DNA from: an uncultured Sneathia sp.
Lineage (GTDB): Bacteria; Fusobacteriota; Fusobacteriia; Fusobacteriales; Leptotrichiaceae
Length of the DNA stretch: 30,143 bases
Assembly (NCBI GenBank): GCA_902494065.1
Contig: CABURZ010000006.1
Span: 1-30,143 of the forward strand
Direction of reading: 5' to 3'
This document shows, piece by piece, positions 7,145 to 15,170 of this stretch; the first letter of the stretch is position 1; every line of letters begins with the position of its first letter. The notes beneath the pieces were generated by a model. That model had not been told where the DNA came from. It did no database searches and was given only the letters and a program-made list of their open reading frames with translations. A program made the translations under genes and the position numbers.

Positions 7145-8080
7145 GTGCTTTCTAGTCTTGTTTTAATGCTATCTATAGTGTTAGGTATAAATTATATACT
7201 AACTATATTTTTGTTATCTTTTATATTTATATATTCGATATATAAAAAATATAATTTTAAATTAAAAAAAGTATATTTATTATTTTTAATTAATATAATA
7301 GTTTGTGTGTATTATAGAAATTATTTAGGAGCGTTGGTTAATATAGTACTTATACTTTTTTTCTATTTATCATATTTAAAGGATATGATAAATCTAGATA
7401 TAGTAGTTAAATATTCGGCTATTATGGGATTAATTGAAATAATTTTTTCATTAATTTCACAAAAAAGAGCAGGATTTTATAATTTTTTAAATCCTAATTA
7501 TTATGGAGCATATCTTGCCTTATTAATTCTATTATATTTATTTAAAAAATATAATAGAAAATATTTAGTGGTATTTATAGTAGCACTTATTTTAACAGGA
7601 TCTAGATTTGCATTAGTTTCTTTAATATTTACCTATGCCATATATCTATTTTTAAAAAATAAAAAAATTGGGATAATAGCTATAGGTACTATATTAATTT
7701 ATTTTTATTTTGTATATAAAGGTGTATTACCTTTTGTAAGATCGGATACCATAAATGAATATTTAGATTTAAGACTTTGGATATATAAGTTGGGGGTTAT
7801 GGGAATAAATGAAGCTATTTTTTTAGGACATGGTCCTACGTATTTTTATAAATTTTCAAACTACATTTATCCGCATTCTCATAATATATTAATAGAAACA
7901 GTTTTAAGTTATGGTATTTTAGGACTTATGTATATATTATATATATGTAAGGATTTTAAATTTAACTATAAAAGAATATTATTAATTACATTAGTATTTA
8001 TACATGGTATGGCAGATTACACAATCTTTTGGATACAAACAGGACTAATGTTTATAATTTTATTTAATGAATTTGAATGA
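7145..8080 (+). CDS. O-antigen ligase/polymerase-like membrane protein
   Basis: Polytopic membrane protein of about 311 aa made almost entirely of hydrophobic helices. It resembles the WaaL/Wzy O-antigen ligase-polymerase superfamily, whose members join or polymerise glycans at the periplasmic face of the inner membrane. The supporting motifs are ILTGSRFALVSL in mid-protein and YPHSHNILIETVLSYGILG near the C terminus, the H-x-H-N segment typical of these proteins. I chose GTG 7145 because AGGAAG at 7134-7139 gives correct spacing; a GTG at 7112 inside dut lacks a good ribosome site. It is somewhat short for WaaL, so the exact substrate is unknown. No other glycan genes lie nearby. Confidence 0.72.
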   Translation: MLSSLVLMLSIVLGINYILTIFLLSFIFIYSIYKKYNFKLKKVYLLFLINIIVCVYYRNYLGALVNIVLILFFYLSYLKDMINLDIVVKYSAIMGLIEIIFSLISQKRAGFYNFLNPNYYGAYLALLILLYLFKKYNRKYLVVFIVALILTGSRFALVSLIFTYAIYLFLKNKKIGIIAIGTILIYFYFVYKGVLPFVRSDTINEYLDLRLWIYKLGVMGINEAIFLGHGPTYFYKFSNYIYPHSHNILIETVLSYGILGLMYILYICKDFKFNYKRILLITLVFIHGMADYTIFWIQTGLMFIILFNEFE

Positions 8081-8084
8081 AATA

Positions 8085-8113
8085 TTGATATATTGCACTA
8101 AATGTGATAATAT
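8085..8113 (+). promoter_or_regulatory. Candidate promoter of crr
   Basis: TTGATA (8085-8090), a 17-bp spacer and TAATAT (8108-8113) lie upstream of crr. An alternative -10, GATAAT (8106-8111), follows a TGT extended element with a 15-bp spacer. Either would allow crr to be expressed apart from the dut cluster. Confidence 0.45.
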
Positions 8114-8141
8114 TAAGTATAAATTATTAAGGAGAAGCATA

Positions 8142-8639
8142 ATGGGTTTTTTTGATTTATTTAAAAAGAAAGAAAAAGAAGCAAAAAAGATACTTATTGC
8201 ACCTATTACAGGTGAAGTTGTTCCTATGGAAACTGTTCCAGATGAAACATTTGCATCAAAAATGTTAGGAGACGGAGTGGCAATTGAGCCTAGTGAATCT
8301 GGATTTATGGTTGCACCTATGGACGGAGTAGTTGATATTACTCCAACATTACATGCATTTACTTTAGAAGCAACAGATGGAGTTAGTATTTTAGTACATT
8401 TAGGTGTAGATACTGTTAAATTAAATGGTCAAGGATTTGAGCAATTAGTTAAAACAGGTCAAAAAGTTAAAGCAGGAGATCCTATAATAAAATTTGATCT
8501 TGATTATTTAAAGGAAAATGCACCTTCGGTAACATCACCTATTATTGTATTGGAATCAGACAATTACAAAAATATAGAAAAATTCGAAGGTATAAAAGTA
8601 CATGCAGGAAATGAAACAATAATTGAAATTGAAAAATAA
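8142..8639 (+). CDS. crr: PTS glucose-type IIA component
   Basis: Soluble EIIA(Glc)-type phosphocarrier that passes phosphate from HPr to a sugar-specific IIB domain. It is a single-domain protein of 165 aa. Residue H86 in VSILVHLGVDTV is the expected phosphorylation site and H71 in TPTLHAFTLEA the second active-site histidine. GQKVKAGDPIIKFDL and the closing beta-strands are also typical. The start is ATG 8142 with AAGGAG upstream; a longer frame from 8067 overlaps the preceding gene and adds non-family residues. The N terminus GFFDLFKKK is amphipathic, as in E. coli EIIA(Glc). No IIBC gene is adjacent, so it probably serves permeases encoded elsewhere. Confidence 0.93.
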   Translation: MGFFDLFKKKEKEAKKILIAPITGEVVPMETVPDETFASKMLGDGVAIEPSESGFMVAPMDGVVDITPTLHAFTLEATDGVSILVHLGVDTVKLNGQGFEQLVKTGQKVKAGDPIIKFDLDYLKENAPSVTSPIIVLESDNYKNIEKFEGIKVHAGNETIIEIEK

Positions 8640-8665
8640 GGCATGCTCATGGTGTGCCTATTTAA
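8639..8665 (+). terminator. Weak terminator-like hairpin after crr
   Basis: AGGCATGC (8639-8646) pairs with GTGTGCCT (8652-8659) through eight pairs, two of them G-U, around a TCATG loop, followed by atttaatt. The T-tract is poor, so termination would be partial. It sits between crr and the MATE gene. Confidence 0.45.
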
Positions 8666-8680
8666 TTAAGGGAGAAAAAA

Positions 8681-10045
8681 TTGAAAAACATAACTAAACT
8701 TACAATGGAAGATAGAAGAAAAATAATACTTGAAGGAAACGTATTAGTAACCCTATTTTTATTAAGCATACCTACAGTAATGATGGCTATAGTTCAAGCT
8801 ATGATACCTTTTACAGATGGTCTTTATTTAAATCATATAATAGGACCTGAGCGTACAGGAGCAATAACTTATTCACAACCAACAATAAATATTATGCTAG
8901 GATTATCACAAGGTCTTGGAGTTGCTGCTATGGCTATGATAGGTCAAATGGCAGGTAGAGCTGATACTAAAGGTGTAAAAAAAATATCGCTACAAGTATT
9001 AGTATTTGGAATATTTTGTGGAATAATTTTAATACCTATAAGTCTTTTTGTAGCTTTATACATTTCAGGTACTGTAACAGCAGATATGAGTTCAGATGTA
9101 TATTTGTATTTATCTCTTTATTCATTAGTAATACCATTTCAATTCATGGCAGCTATATTTAATTCAATAAAAAATGGTACTGGTAATCCTGAAGCACCTT
9201 TTTATAGAATGATAGTTCTATTAATTTTAAAGGTAGTATTTAATTTCATATTTTTACAAATTTTAAAACTAGATATTAAGGGTGCAGTTTTTGCATCACT
9301 TTCTGCATATATAGTAGTATCTTTTTGGATGTACTATGATTTATTTATAAAAAAATATGAATATAAGTTGGATTTGGCAAGTTATAGATTTGAAAAAAAT
9401 ATTGTATTTATGCTAGTAAAACTTGGAATACCATCTATGTTAAGTTTTATGATGATAAATTTAGGATTTTTACTAATTAATATGGAAATTAGTAAATATG
9501 GAGCAGTTGTAATAGCAGGACTTGGAATATCAAGTAATATAAACAGTTTATGCTTTCAATTACCATCATGTATAGGTACAACTGTTACTACTATGGTAAG
9601 TCTTAATATAGGTGTTGGAAACGAAAAGAAAGCAAAAAAAATATATAAAGTTGGATTAATTATAGCTTGTATTATTGCAATTTTAACTATAGCAATTGTA
9701 ATACCTTTAACAGAACACATTACAAGACTATTTACAAACCATGAAAAAGTTTTATACGTAGCAAATGCTGCATTAAAGCTTTATACATATTCTGTCCTAC
9801 CGTATGGAATATTTATGGTGTGTCAAGCTATATTTAATGCATTAGGTAAAAATGTTATGCCACTTATTATGAGTTTTCTTCGTATATGGCTATTTAGATA
9901 TGTATTTATACTATTTACACAAAAATATTTGGGTTATTATTCAGTATTTTATGGTAATTTATTTTCAAATTTTGTCGCTACTTTGATATTTTTAGTTATA
10001 ATATCAAAAATAAAATGGAAATCAGGTATAGTATATGCAAGATAA
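8681..10045 (+). CDS. MATE family efflux transporter
   Basis: Inner-membrane multidrug and toxin extrusion antiporter, 454 aa with about 12 hydrophobic helices in two similar halves. The first helix region (LFLLSIPTVMMAIVQAMIPFTDGLYLNHIIGPE), QGLGVAAMAMIGQMAGRAD after helix 2, and the matching second-half segment NINSLCFQLPSCIGTTVTTMVSLNIGVGNEKKAKK are typical of the family. The start is a TTG at 8681, supported by AGGGAG just upstream; an ATG at 8705 is possible but has no ribosome site. The substrate cannot be predicted. Its last bases overlap the region where whiA begins, so the two genes are probably co-transcribed. Confidence 0.92.
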   Translation: MKNITKLTMEDRRKIILEGNVLVTLFLLSIPTVMMAIVQAMIPFTDGLYLNHIIGPERTGAITYSQPTINIMLGLSQGLGVAAMAMIGQMAGRADTKGVKKISLQVLVFGIFCGIILIPISLFVALYISGTVTADMSSDVYLYLSLYSLVIPFQFMAAIFNSIKNGTGNPEAPFYRMIVLLILKVVFNFIFLQILKLDIKGAVFASLSAYIVVSFWMYYDLFIKKYEYKLDLASYRFEKNIVFMLVKLGIPSMLSFMMINLGFLLINMEISKYGAVVIAGLGISSNINSLCFQLPSCIGTTVTTMVSLNIGVGNEKKAKKIYKVGLIIACIIAILTIAIVIPLTEHITRLFTNHEKVLYVANAALKLYTYSVLPYGIFMVCQAIFNALGKNVMPLIMSFLRIWLFRYVFILFTQKYLGYYSVFYGNLFSNFVATLIFLVIISKIKWKSGIVYAR

Positions 10046-10049
10046 TATA

Positions 10050-10886
10050 ATGTCATTTTCAACAAAAGTAAAAAAAGAGATGTTATTAAAAAAGCCTTGC
10101 AACGATACACAGATAATTTCAGAATTGTATGGAATTTTTGTGTCAAAAGGTGGTATAATAAATAAAAGGGTTAATTTTAAAACTGAAATTAGCTATATAG
10201 TTAAAAGAGTTATAGAAAATTTAAAAATATTAGAAATAACAGATTTTAAATTGGATATTATACGATCTGAAAAATACAACATATATACGATTATGTTAGA
10301 TGATTTCAAAATAATGGATAACATAGATGAGATTTGGTTTTTGAGGGGTATATTTTTAGTAAATGGGTATATAAAAGATCCTGTTAAAGGATATTCTATA
10401 GACTTTTTTATTAAAGATGAAAGTGTTGCAAAAAAAACTTATGATATATTAGAAAGTTTTGATAAAAAAGTTTTTTTATCTAGGAAGAATAATGAAAACA
10501 TTGTATACATTAGAAATAGTGAAGATATACTAGATTTGCTTATAACCTTTGATGCGGTTAATATATTTTTTGAATATCAAAATACTACAATAAATAAAGA
10601 AATTAATTTAAAGATAACAAGAAATATGAATTATGAATTAGCGAATGAAACTAAAAAAATGATGACATCACAAGATCAAATAAAAATGATAAAATTCATA
10701 GATGAAAAACTAGGTATAAGAAATTTAAATAATGCATTGCAAGAAGTGGCGTTAATTAGATTAGAAAATGAAGATTCATCACTACTTGAACTGGCAGAAA
10801 AATTAAAAATTACTAAATCAGGAATACGTAATAGATTTAGGAGGCTAAAAGAAATATATGAAAAACTTGATAGAGAAAATGGATAA
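10050..10886 (+). CDS. whiA: DNA-binding protein WhiA
   Basis: WhiA proteins combine a degenerate LAGLIDADG homing-endonuclease-like domain with a C-terminal helix-turn-helix. In Actinobacteria they control sporulation division genes; in Bacillus they affect division and chromosome segregation. This protein (278 aa from ATG 10050) begins MSFSTKVKKEMLL, as family members do. It has FLRGIFLVNGYIKDP in the endonuclease-like region and ends with the signature ALQEVALIRLENEDSSLLELAEKL and KSGIRNRFRRLKEI of the HTH. An ATG at 10035 inside the MATE gene is an alternative start; neither has a strong ribosome site. The usual Gram-positive neighbours (rapZ/yvcJ, yvcK) are absent here. WhiA in a diderm is less commonly discussed. 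Confidence 0.88.
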   Translation: MSFSTKVKKEMLLKKPCNDTQIISELYGIFVSKGGIINKRVNFKTEISYIVKRVIENLKILEITDFKLDIIRSEKYNIYTIMLDDFKIMDNIDEIWFLRGIFLVNGYIKDPVKGYSIDFFIKDESVAKKTYDILESFDKKVFLSRKNNENIVYIRNSEDILDLLITFDAVNIFFEYQNTTINKEINLKITRNMNYELANETKKMMTSQDQIKMIKFIDEKLGIRNLNNALQEVALIRLENEDSSLLELAEKLKITKSGIRNRFRRLKEIYEKLDRENG

Positions 10887-11490
10887 ATATATTTTAAAAA
10901 ATGAATTGCCTACTTATTATAGGGTAAAAAAAGATTTAACAGTTGATATAAAAGAACCATCATTTGTTTTTGAACTTTTGTTTTTTGGTGAAGATAAAAT
11001 GGCAGATAGCATGTCAAAAGATTGTGTTTTATTAAAGCCAAAAAAAATTAAAAGACAAACTAAATTAGATACTGATACTATTTCAGACAGATTATTTAGA
11101 AGTCTAGTAAATAAAGATAAGTATCACTGTTTGTTTTTAGCAAATGAATTAATGTTACGTGATAAAAATATATTGTTTGATATTTTGTATAAGCTATCAT
11201 ATATGGCAGAAGATGAAAATAAATTAATAAAAACATATTTATTTGAACATATTACTAAAAATATAGGATACAAAGACTATATATTGAAAAATTTAATAGG
11301 ATATTTTATACACTCCTGTCCAAAGTATATGGATATAAATGATAAAAACCAAATGAAATATTTTTATTCAACAGTTTCAAAATTATATGTTAAAATATAT
11401 AATGAAAAGTATGAAAATAAATTAAATTTTGAAGGTAGAAAAAATTTAAGTTGTGCAAAGCAAGCTATATATAACAAATTATATAAATAG
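10858..11490 (+). CDS. Unrecognised protein between whiA and serS
   Basis: I do not recognise this 210-aa protein. It looks soluble, rich in Lys, Asn, Tyr and Leu, with predicted helical segments (for example LFRSLVNKDKYHCLFLANEL and KNILFDILYKLSYMAEDENK) and no signal peptide, membrane helix or catalytic motif I can name. The frame overlaps the whiA 3' end by 29 bp. The start is uncertain: ATG 10858 has AGGAGG 13 bases upstream (long spacing), while ATG 10879 (MDKYILKNEL) overlaps the whiA stop closely. Codon use matches its neighbours. Tight packing between whiA and serS supports it as a real gene in that operon. Confidence 0.7.
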   Translation: MKNLIEKMDKYILKNELPTYYRVKKDLTVDIKEPSFVFELLFFGEDKMADSMSKDCVLLKPKKIKRQTKLDTDTISDRLFRSLVNKDKYHCLFLANELMLRDKNILFDILYKLSYMAEDENKLIKTYLFEHITKNIGYKDYILKNLIGYFIHSCPKYMDINDKNQMKYFYSTVSKLYVKIYNEKYENKLNFEGRKNLSCAKQAIYNKLYK

Positions 11491-11500
11491 GAGAAAAATT

Positions 11501-12772
11501 ATGTTAGATTTAAAGTATATTAGAGAAAATACAGAAGAAGTTAAAAAATATTTAAAAGCTAGAAACAGTGATTTTAATTTAGACGAAGTAATAGAATTAG
11601 ATAAAAAAAGAAGAGAAATTTTATCAGAAGTTGAAGTTTTAAAGAAAAAAAGAAATGATGAAAGTGCAAAAATAGGTAAATTAAAAAGAGAAAAAAAAGA
11701 TGCAAGTGAACTTTTAATAGAAATGCAAAAAATAGCTGAAAAAATAAAGAAATTAGATGAAATGCTAGTAGTTGTAGAAGAAGATTTAAATCATTTAATA
11801 TATAGAATTCCAAATAAATTACATGAAAGTGTTCCTATCGGAGCAGATGAAGATGAAAATGTAGAAGTAAGAAGATGGGGAGAACCTAGAAAATTTGATT
11901 TTCCTATTAAAACACATGATGAACTAGGAGTAGACTTAGATATATTAGATTTTGAAAGAGGATCAAAATTAGCAGGATCTAGATTTACAGTATACAAAAA
12001 AGCTGCAGCAAGATTAGAGCGTGCTTTAATAAACTTTATGTTAGATACTCACACCACTGAACATGGATTTACAGAAATTATGACTCCACAATTAGCAAAA
12101 AGAGAAATAATGACAGGAACAGGGCAATTACCTAAATTTGAAGATGACATGTATAAAATAGATGGTGAAGAATTATTTTTAATTCCTACAGCTGAAGTTA
12201 CATTAACTAATCTATACAATGGTGAAATATTAGATGAAAAAGATTTACCAAAATATATTTGTGGATTCACAGCATGTTTTAGAAAAGAAGCAGGAGCTGG
12301 TGGTAAAGATTTAAAGGGATTAATAAGACAACATCAATTTAATAAAGTTGAAATGGTTAAAATAGCGCATCCTAAAAATTCATATGAAGAACTAGAACAT
12401 ATGGTTAGTTGTGCAGAAAATATTTTGAAAAAATTAAAATTACCATATAGAGTAATAACATTATGTAGTGGAGATTTAGGATTCTCAGCTGCAAAGACAT
12501 ACGACATTGAAGTTTGGGTTCCAAGCCAAAATAAGTATAGAGAAATTTCTTCATGTTCTAACACAGAAGATTTCCAAGCAAGACGTGCTATGATAAAATA
12601 TAGAGCAGAAGACGACAAAAAAAGCTATTTTGTACATACTTTAAATGGTTCAGGATTAGCAGTTGGAAGAACAGTAGTTGCTATAATGGAAAATTATCAA
12701 CAAGCTGACGGAAGCATAGTTATTCCTGATGTATTAGTACCATATATGGGAGGACAAAAAGTAATTTTATAG
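11501..12772 (+). CDS. serS: Serine--tRNA ligase
   Basis: Class II synthetase that charges tRNA-Ser and the selenocysteine tRNA where present. The 423-aa protein starts MLDLKYIRENTEEVKKYL and has the long N-terminal antiparallel coiled-coil arm (about 30-105) that grips the tRNA long arm. Motif 2 is FRKEAGAGGKDLKGLIRQHQ followed by FNKVEMV, and motif 3 is NGSGLAVGRTVVAIMENYQ. The start is ATG 11501 with AGGAG upstream; a longer frame from 11453 reads through the preceding gene. The GH25 gene begins directly after its stop. Confidence 0.98.
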   Translation: MLDLKYIRENTEEVKKYLKARNSDFNLDEVIELDKKRREILSEVEVLKKKRNDESAKIGKLKREKKDASELLIEMQKIAEKIKKLDEMLVVVEEDLNHLIYRIPNKLHESVPIGADEDENVEVRRWGEPRKFDFPIKTHDELGVDLDILDFERGSKLAGSRFTVYKKAAARLERALINFMLDTHTTEHGFTEIMTPQLAKREIMTGTGQLPKFEDDMYKIDGEELFLIPTAEVTLTNLYNGEILDEKDLPKYICGFTACFRKEAGAGGKDLKGLIRQHQFNKVEMVKIAHPKNSYEELEHMVSCAENILKKLKLPYRVITLCSGDLGFSAAKTYDIEVWVPSQNKYREISSCSNTEDFQARRAMIKYRAEDDKKSYFVHTLNGSGLAVGRTVVAIMENYQQADGSIVIPDVLVPYMGGQKVIL

Positions 12773-13471
12773 ATGAAAAAGTTTATAATCACTTTGCTAA
12801 TATTAAATATATTATTAATCATTGTAAATCTTGAATTTTCTGGTAGATTTTATCATAATGATATAAATGCAAGGAAATATGAGATTCATGGTATAGATAT
12901 ATCACATCACCAAATAAGAATAAATTGGAGTTTGGTTGATAATAGGTATAAGTTTGTTCTTATGAAAGCAACAGAAGGTAAAGATTTTATGGATACAGAC
13001 TTTCTATATAATTGGAATAAGGCACAACTAAATGGATTTAAAGTTGGTGCATACCATTTTTTCTCTATGCAGTCTAGTGGAAAAGCTCAAGCAATGTATT
13101 ATAGTTCTAAAGTTCCAAAAGTTGATGATAGCTTTCCCCCTATAATAGATGTTGAACTTTCAAGAAAATATGATAAAAATAAGGTTATACAAAATTTAAA
13201 AGATATGATAGAAATTTTGGAAGCAAAATATATGAAAAGGGTAATAATTTATACAGACTATAAGTCGTATAATAACTTTATTAAAGGAGAACTTTTAGAT
13301 CAACCATTGTGGATAAGGGATATTAAAAAACAACCAAATATACAGGAGCAGAATAGATGGATAATATGGCAATATTCTAATCGCGGTAGAGTAAAAGGTA
13401 TAGATGGATTTACGGATAAAAATGCTCTAAGATATGATTTATATTATTATATCAAAAATTTAAAAAAATGA
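12773..13471 (+). CDS. GH25-family muramidase (lysozyme), exported or membrane-anchored
   Basis: Predicted peptidoglycan muramidase of glycoside hydrolase family 25 (cleaves MurNAc-GlcNAc bonds), 232 aa. The N-terminal hydrophobic segment (residues 4-20) is a signal peptide or membrane anchor; I see no clear cleavage site. The catalytic fold shows GIDISHHQ with D42 (residues 40-47), FVLMKATEG, VGAYHFF and the D-x-E pair IIDVE (D126, E128; E128 the likely acid), with WIRD and WQYS later. The ATG directly follows the serS stop (TAGATG) and has no close ribosome site, so translation probably depends on coupling to serS. It could remodel the cell's own wall or derive from phage; nothing else here looks phage-like. 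Confidence 0.87.
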   Translation: MKKFIITLLILNILLIIVNLEFSGRFYHNDINARKYEIHGIDISHHQIRINWSLVDNRYKFVLMKATEGKDFMDTDFLYNWNKAQLNGFKVGAYHFFSMQSSGKAQAMYYSSKVPKVDDSFPPIIDVELSRKYDKNKVIQNLKDMIEILEAKYMKRVIIYTDYKSYNNFIKGELLDQPLWIRDIKKQPNIQEQNRWIIWQYSNRGRVKGIDGFTDKNALRYDLYYYIKNLKK

Positions 13472-13484
13472 AATGAGAATTTAA

Positions 13485-14025
13485 ATGGAATATATAAACG
13501 AAGAATATAAATCAGATTTGTTAGTCAGAATGGCACATCATTCTACAGCAATAGAAGGAAATACTTTAACTTTAGCTGAAACTGTTTTGATATTGATCCA
13601 TAATTACATTCCAAGAAATATGAATGAGCGAGAATATTATGAAAAATTTAAGAGATGATAATGGAGAATTTAAAAAAATACAAAATGTTATACTAGTATC
13701 AAATTTTGAAACCACAAAGCCTTATTTAGTTCAAACTGAGCTATTAAGGTGGTGCTAAGACTTGGAATATAGATTAAAGCATGCACAAAGTAAAGATGAA
13801 AAATTAGAAGCTATACTAGAGCACCATATAAAGTTTGAAAAAATTCATCCATTTGGAGATGGAAATGGCAGAACTTGGAGATTTTTAATAATACATAGCT
13901 GTTTAAAAGAAAACTTAATCCCTGTTATAATCCCAAAGGAAGAAAAAGGAAAATATATAACTTTATTATCAACTGAAGATATACAACATTTTACAAAATT
14001 TGCAATAGAACTTCAAGAAAATTAA
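13485..14025 (+). pseudogene. Decayed Fic-family gene
   Basis: Fic proteins AMPylate or otherwise modify targets. Here three pieces of one gene remain. Piece 1 (13485-13658) encodes MAHHSTAIEGNTLTLAET, carrying the inhibitory-helix motif S-x-x-x-E-G, then stops at a TGA after EYYEKFKR. Piece 2, in another frame (from about 13642), reads MKNLRDDNGEFKKIQNVI and then ETTKPYLVQTELLRWC before an in-frame TAA at 13756-13758. Piece 3 continues in the same frame (13759-14025) and contains an intact Fic motif, HPFGDGNGRTWR. A stretch of roughly 50 residues expected between pieces 1 and 2 is missing. So one deletion with frameshift and one nonsense mutation have broken it. A truncated piece 3 could in principle be translated from TTG 13762, but lacks parts of the fold. 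Confidence 0.88.
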
Positions 14026-14080
14026 AGAAAAAGAATGGAAATGATTGTAAATAATGCATGACTATACAAAAAATGAATTT

Positions 14081-14091
14081 TATGCTAGAAT
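14081..14091 (+). promoter_or_regulatory. Extended -10 promoter of fba
   Basis: TATGCTAGAAT holds an extended -10 (TGC then TAGAAT at 14086-14091) with no good -35 at the right distance. It closely resembles the rpsB promoter (TATGCTATCAT). The gap from the Fic remnant to fba (14026-14125) holds this promoter and the GGAGG ribosome site at 14111-14115. Confidence 0.55.
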
Positions 14092-14125
14092 AAAGTGTAC
14101 TTAGAATATAGGAGGATATATAAAC

Positions 14126-15115
14126 ATGGAAATGAAGTATAACTACAAAGATTTTGGTTTAGTTAATACTAGAGAAATGTTTGCAAAAGCAAATAAAGAA
14201 GGATATGCAGTACCAGCATTTAACTTTAACAACTTAGAACAATTACAAGCAATTATTGAAGCTTGTGTTGAAATGGGAGCACCTGTAATTCTTCAAGTGT
14301 CACCAAGTGCTAGAAACTATATTGGAAGAGATATGATTCCTTGGATAGCAAAAGCAGCAGTAGAATATGTTAAAGCAGCAGGTTCAGATATACCAGTTGC
14401 ATTACACTTAGATCATGGTCCAAGCTATGAAATAGCTGAAGATTGTATTTTAAATGGATTCTCATCAGTAATGATAGATGCTTCTAAATATGATTATGAT
14501 GAAAATGTTGCTATATCTAAAAAAGTAGCAGATTTTGCACATAAATATGATGTAACAGTTGAAGCAGAATTAGGAGTATTAGCAGGTATAGAAGATGAAG
14601 TACATGCTGAAGAACACATTTTCACACAACCAAGTGAAGTTGAAGATTTTGTTTCAAAAACAGGAGTAGATTCATTAGCTATAGCTATAGGAACATCACA
14701 TGGAGCATACAAATTTAAACCAGGTGACAATCCTCATATAAGATTAGATATCTTAAAAGAAATTGAAAAAAGAATACCAGGATTCCCTATCGTATTACAT
14801 GGTTCATCTTCAGTACCACAACAATATGTTAGAATTATTAATGAAAATGGTGGTAAATTAGAAGATGCATTAGGAATACCTGATGAACAATTACATATGG
14901 CTTCTAAATCAGCAGTTGCTAAGATAAATGTAGATACAGATGGAAGATTAGCATTTACAGCTGGTGTTAGAAAAGCGTTTAACGATGATCCAACAGTATT
15001 TGACCCAAGAAAATATCTTGCTAAAGGTAAAGAATTTATGAAGAAATACTACAAAGAAAAAATAGTAGATGTTTACGGAGCTGAAGGAGCATACAAAAAA
15101 GGTTCAGTTAAATAA
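14126..15115 (+). CDS. fba: Class II fructose-bisphosphate aldolase
   Basis: Zinc-dependent glycolytic aldolase that splits fructose-1,6-bisphosphate into dihydroxyacetone phosphate and glyceraldehyde-3-phosphate. The 329-aa protein shows AVPAFNFNNLEQ (28-39), the catalytic Asp and first zinc histidine in LHLDHG (D96, H97), VEAELGVLAG (E147 region), GTSHGAYK (H192) and VLHGSSSVP (H225), as expected for class II enzymes. A GGAGG ribosome site precedes the ATG at 14126. The gene has its own extended -10 promoter and a good terminator, so it is probably a strongly expressed single-gene unit, with ldh supporting a fermentative lifestyle. Confidence 0.97.
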   Translation: MEMKYNYKDFGLVNTREMFAKANKEGYAVPAFNFNNLEQLQAIIEACVEMGAPVILQVSPSARNYIGRDMIPWIAKAAVEYVKAAGSDIPVALHLDHGPSYEIAEDCILNGFSSVMIDASKYDYDENVAISKKVADFAHKYDVTVEAELGVLAGIEDEVHAEEHIFTQPSEVEDFVSKTGVDSLAIAIGTSHGAYKFKPGDNPHIRLDILKEIEKRIPGFPIVLHGSSSVPQQYVRIINENGGKLEDALGIPDEQLHMASKSAVAKINVDTDGRLAFTAGVRKAFNDDPTVFDPRKYLAKGKEFMKKYYKEKIVDVYGAEGAYKKGSVK

Positions 15116-15127
15116 AAATAAAATTAC

Positions 15128-15157
15128 AAAAGGAGCCACGTAGTGGTTCTTTTTGTT
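15128..15157 (+). terminator. Intrinsic terminator after fba
   Basis: AAAAGGAGCCAC (15128-15139) pairs over 12 positions (two G-U) with GTGGTTCTTTTT (15143-15154), with a three-base loop and a T-rich tail. It ends 13 bp before the next gene, which therefore probably uses read-through. Confidence 0.85.
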
Positions 15158-15170
15158 AGTAAGGAAGTTT

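Noticed and set aside
8067..8141. Upstream start for crr
   Set aside because: It overlaps the previous gene and adds 25 residues foreign to EIIA proteins; ATG 8142 has AAGGAG.
13762..14025. Stand-alone 87-aa Fic-core protein
   Set aside because: The preceding sequence is clearly the rest of the same gene in pieces, so it is treated as part of a pseudogene.
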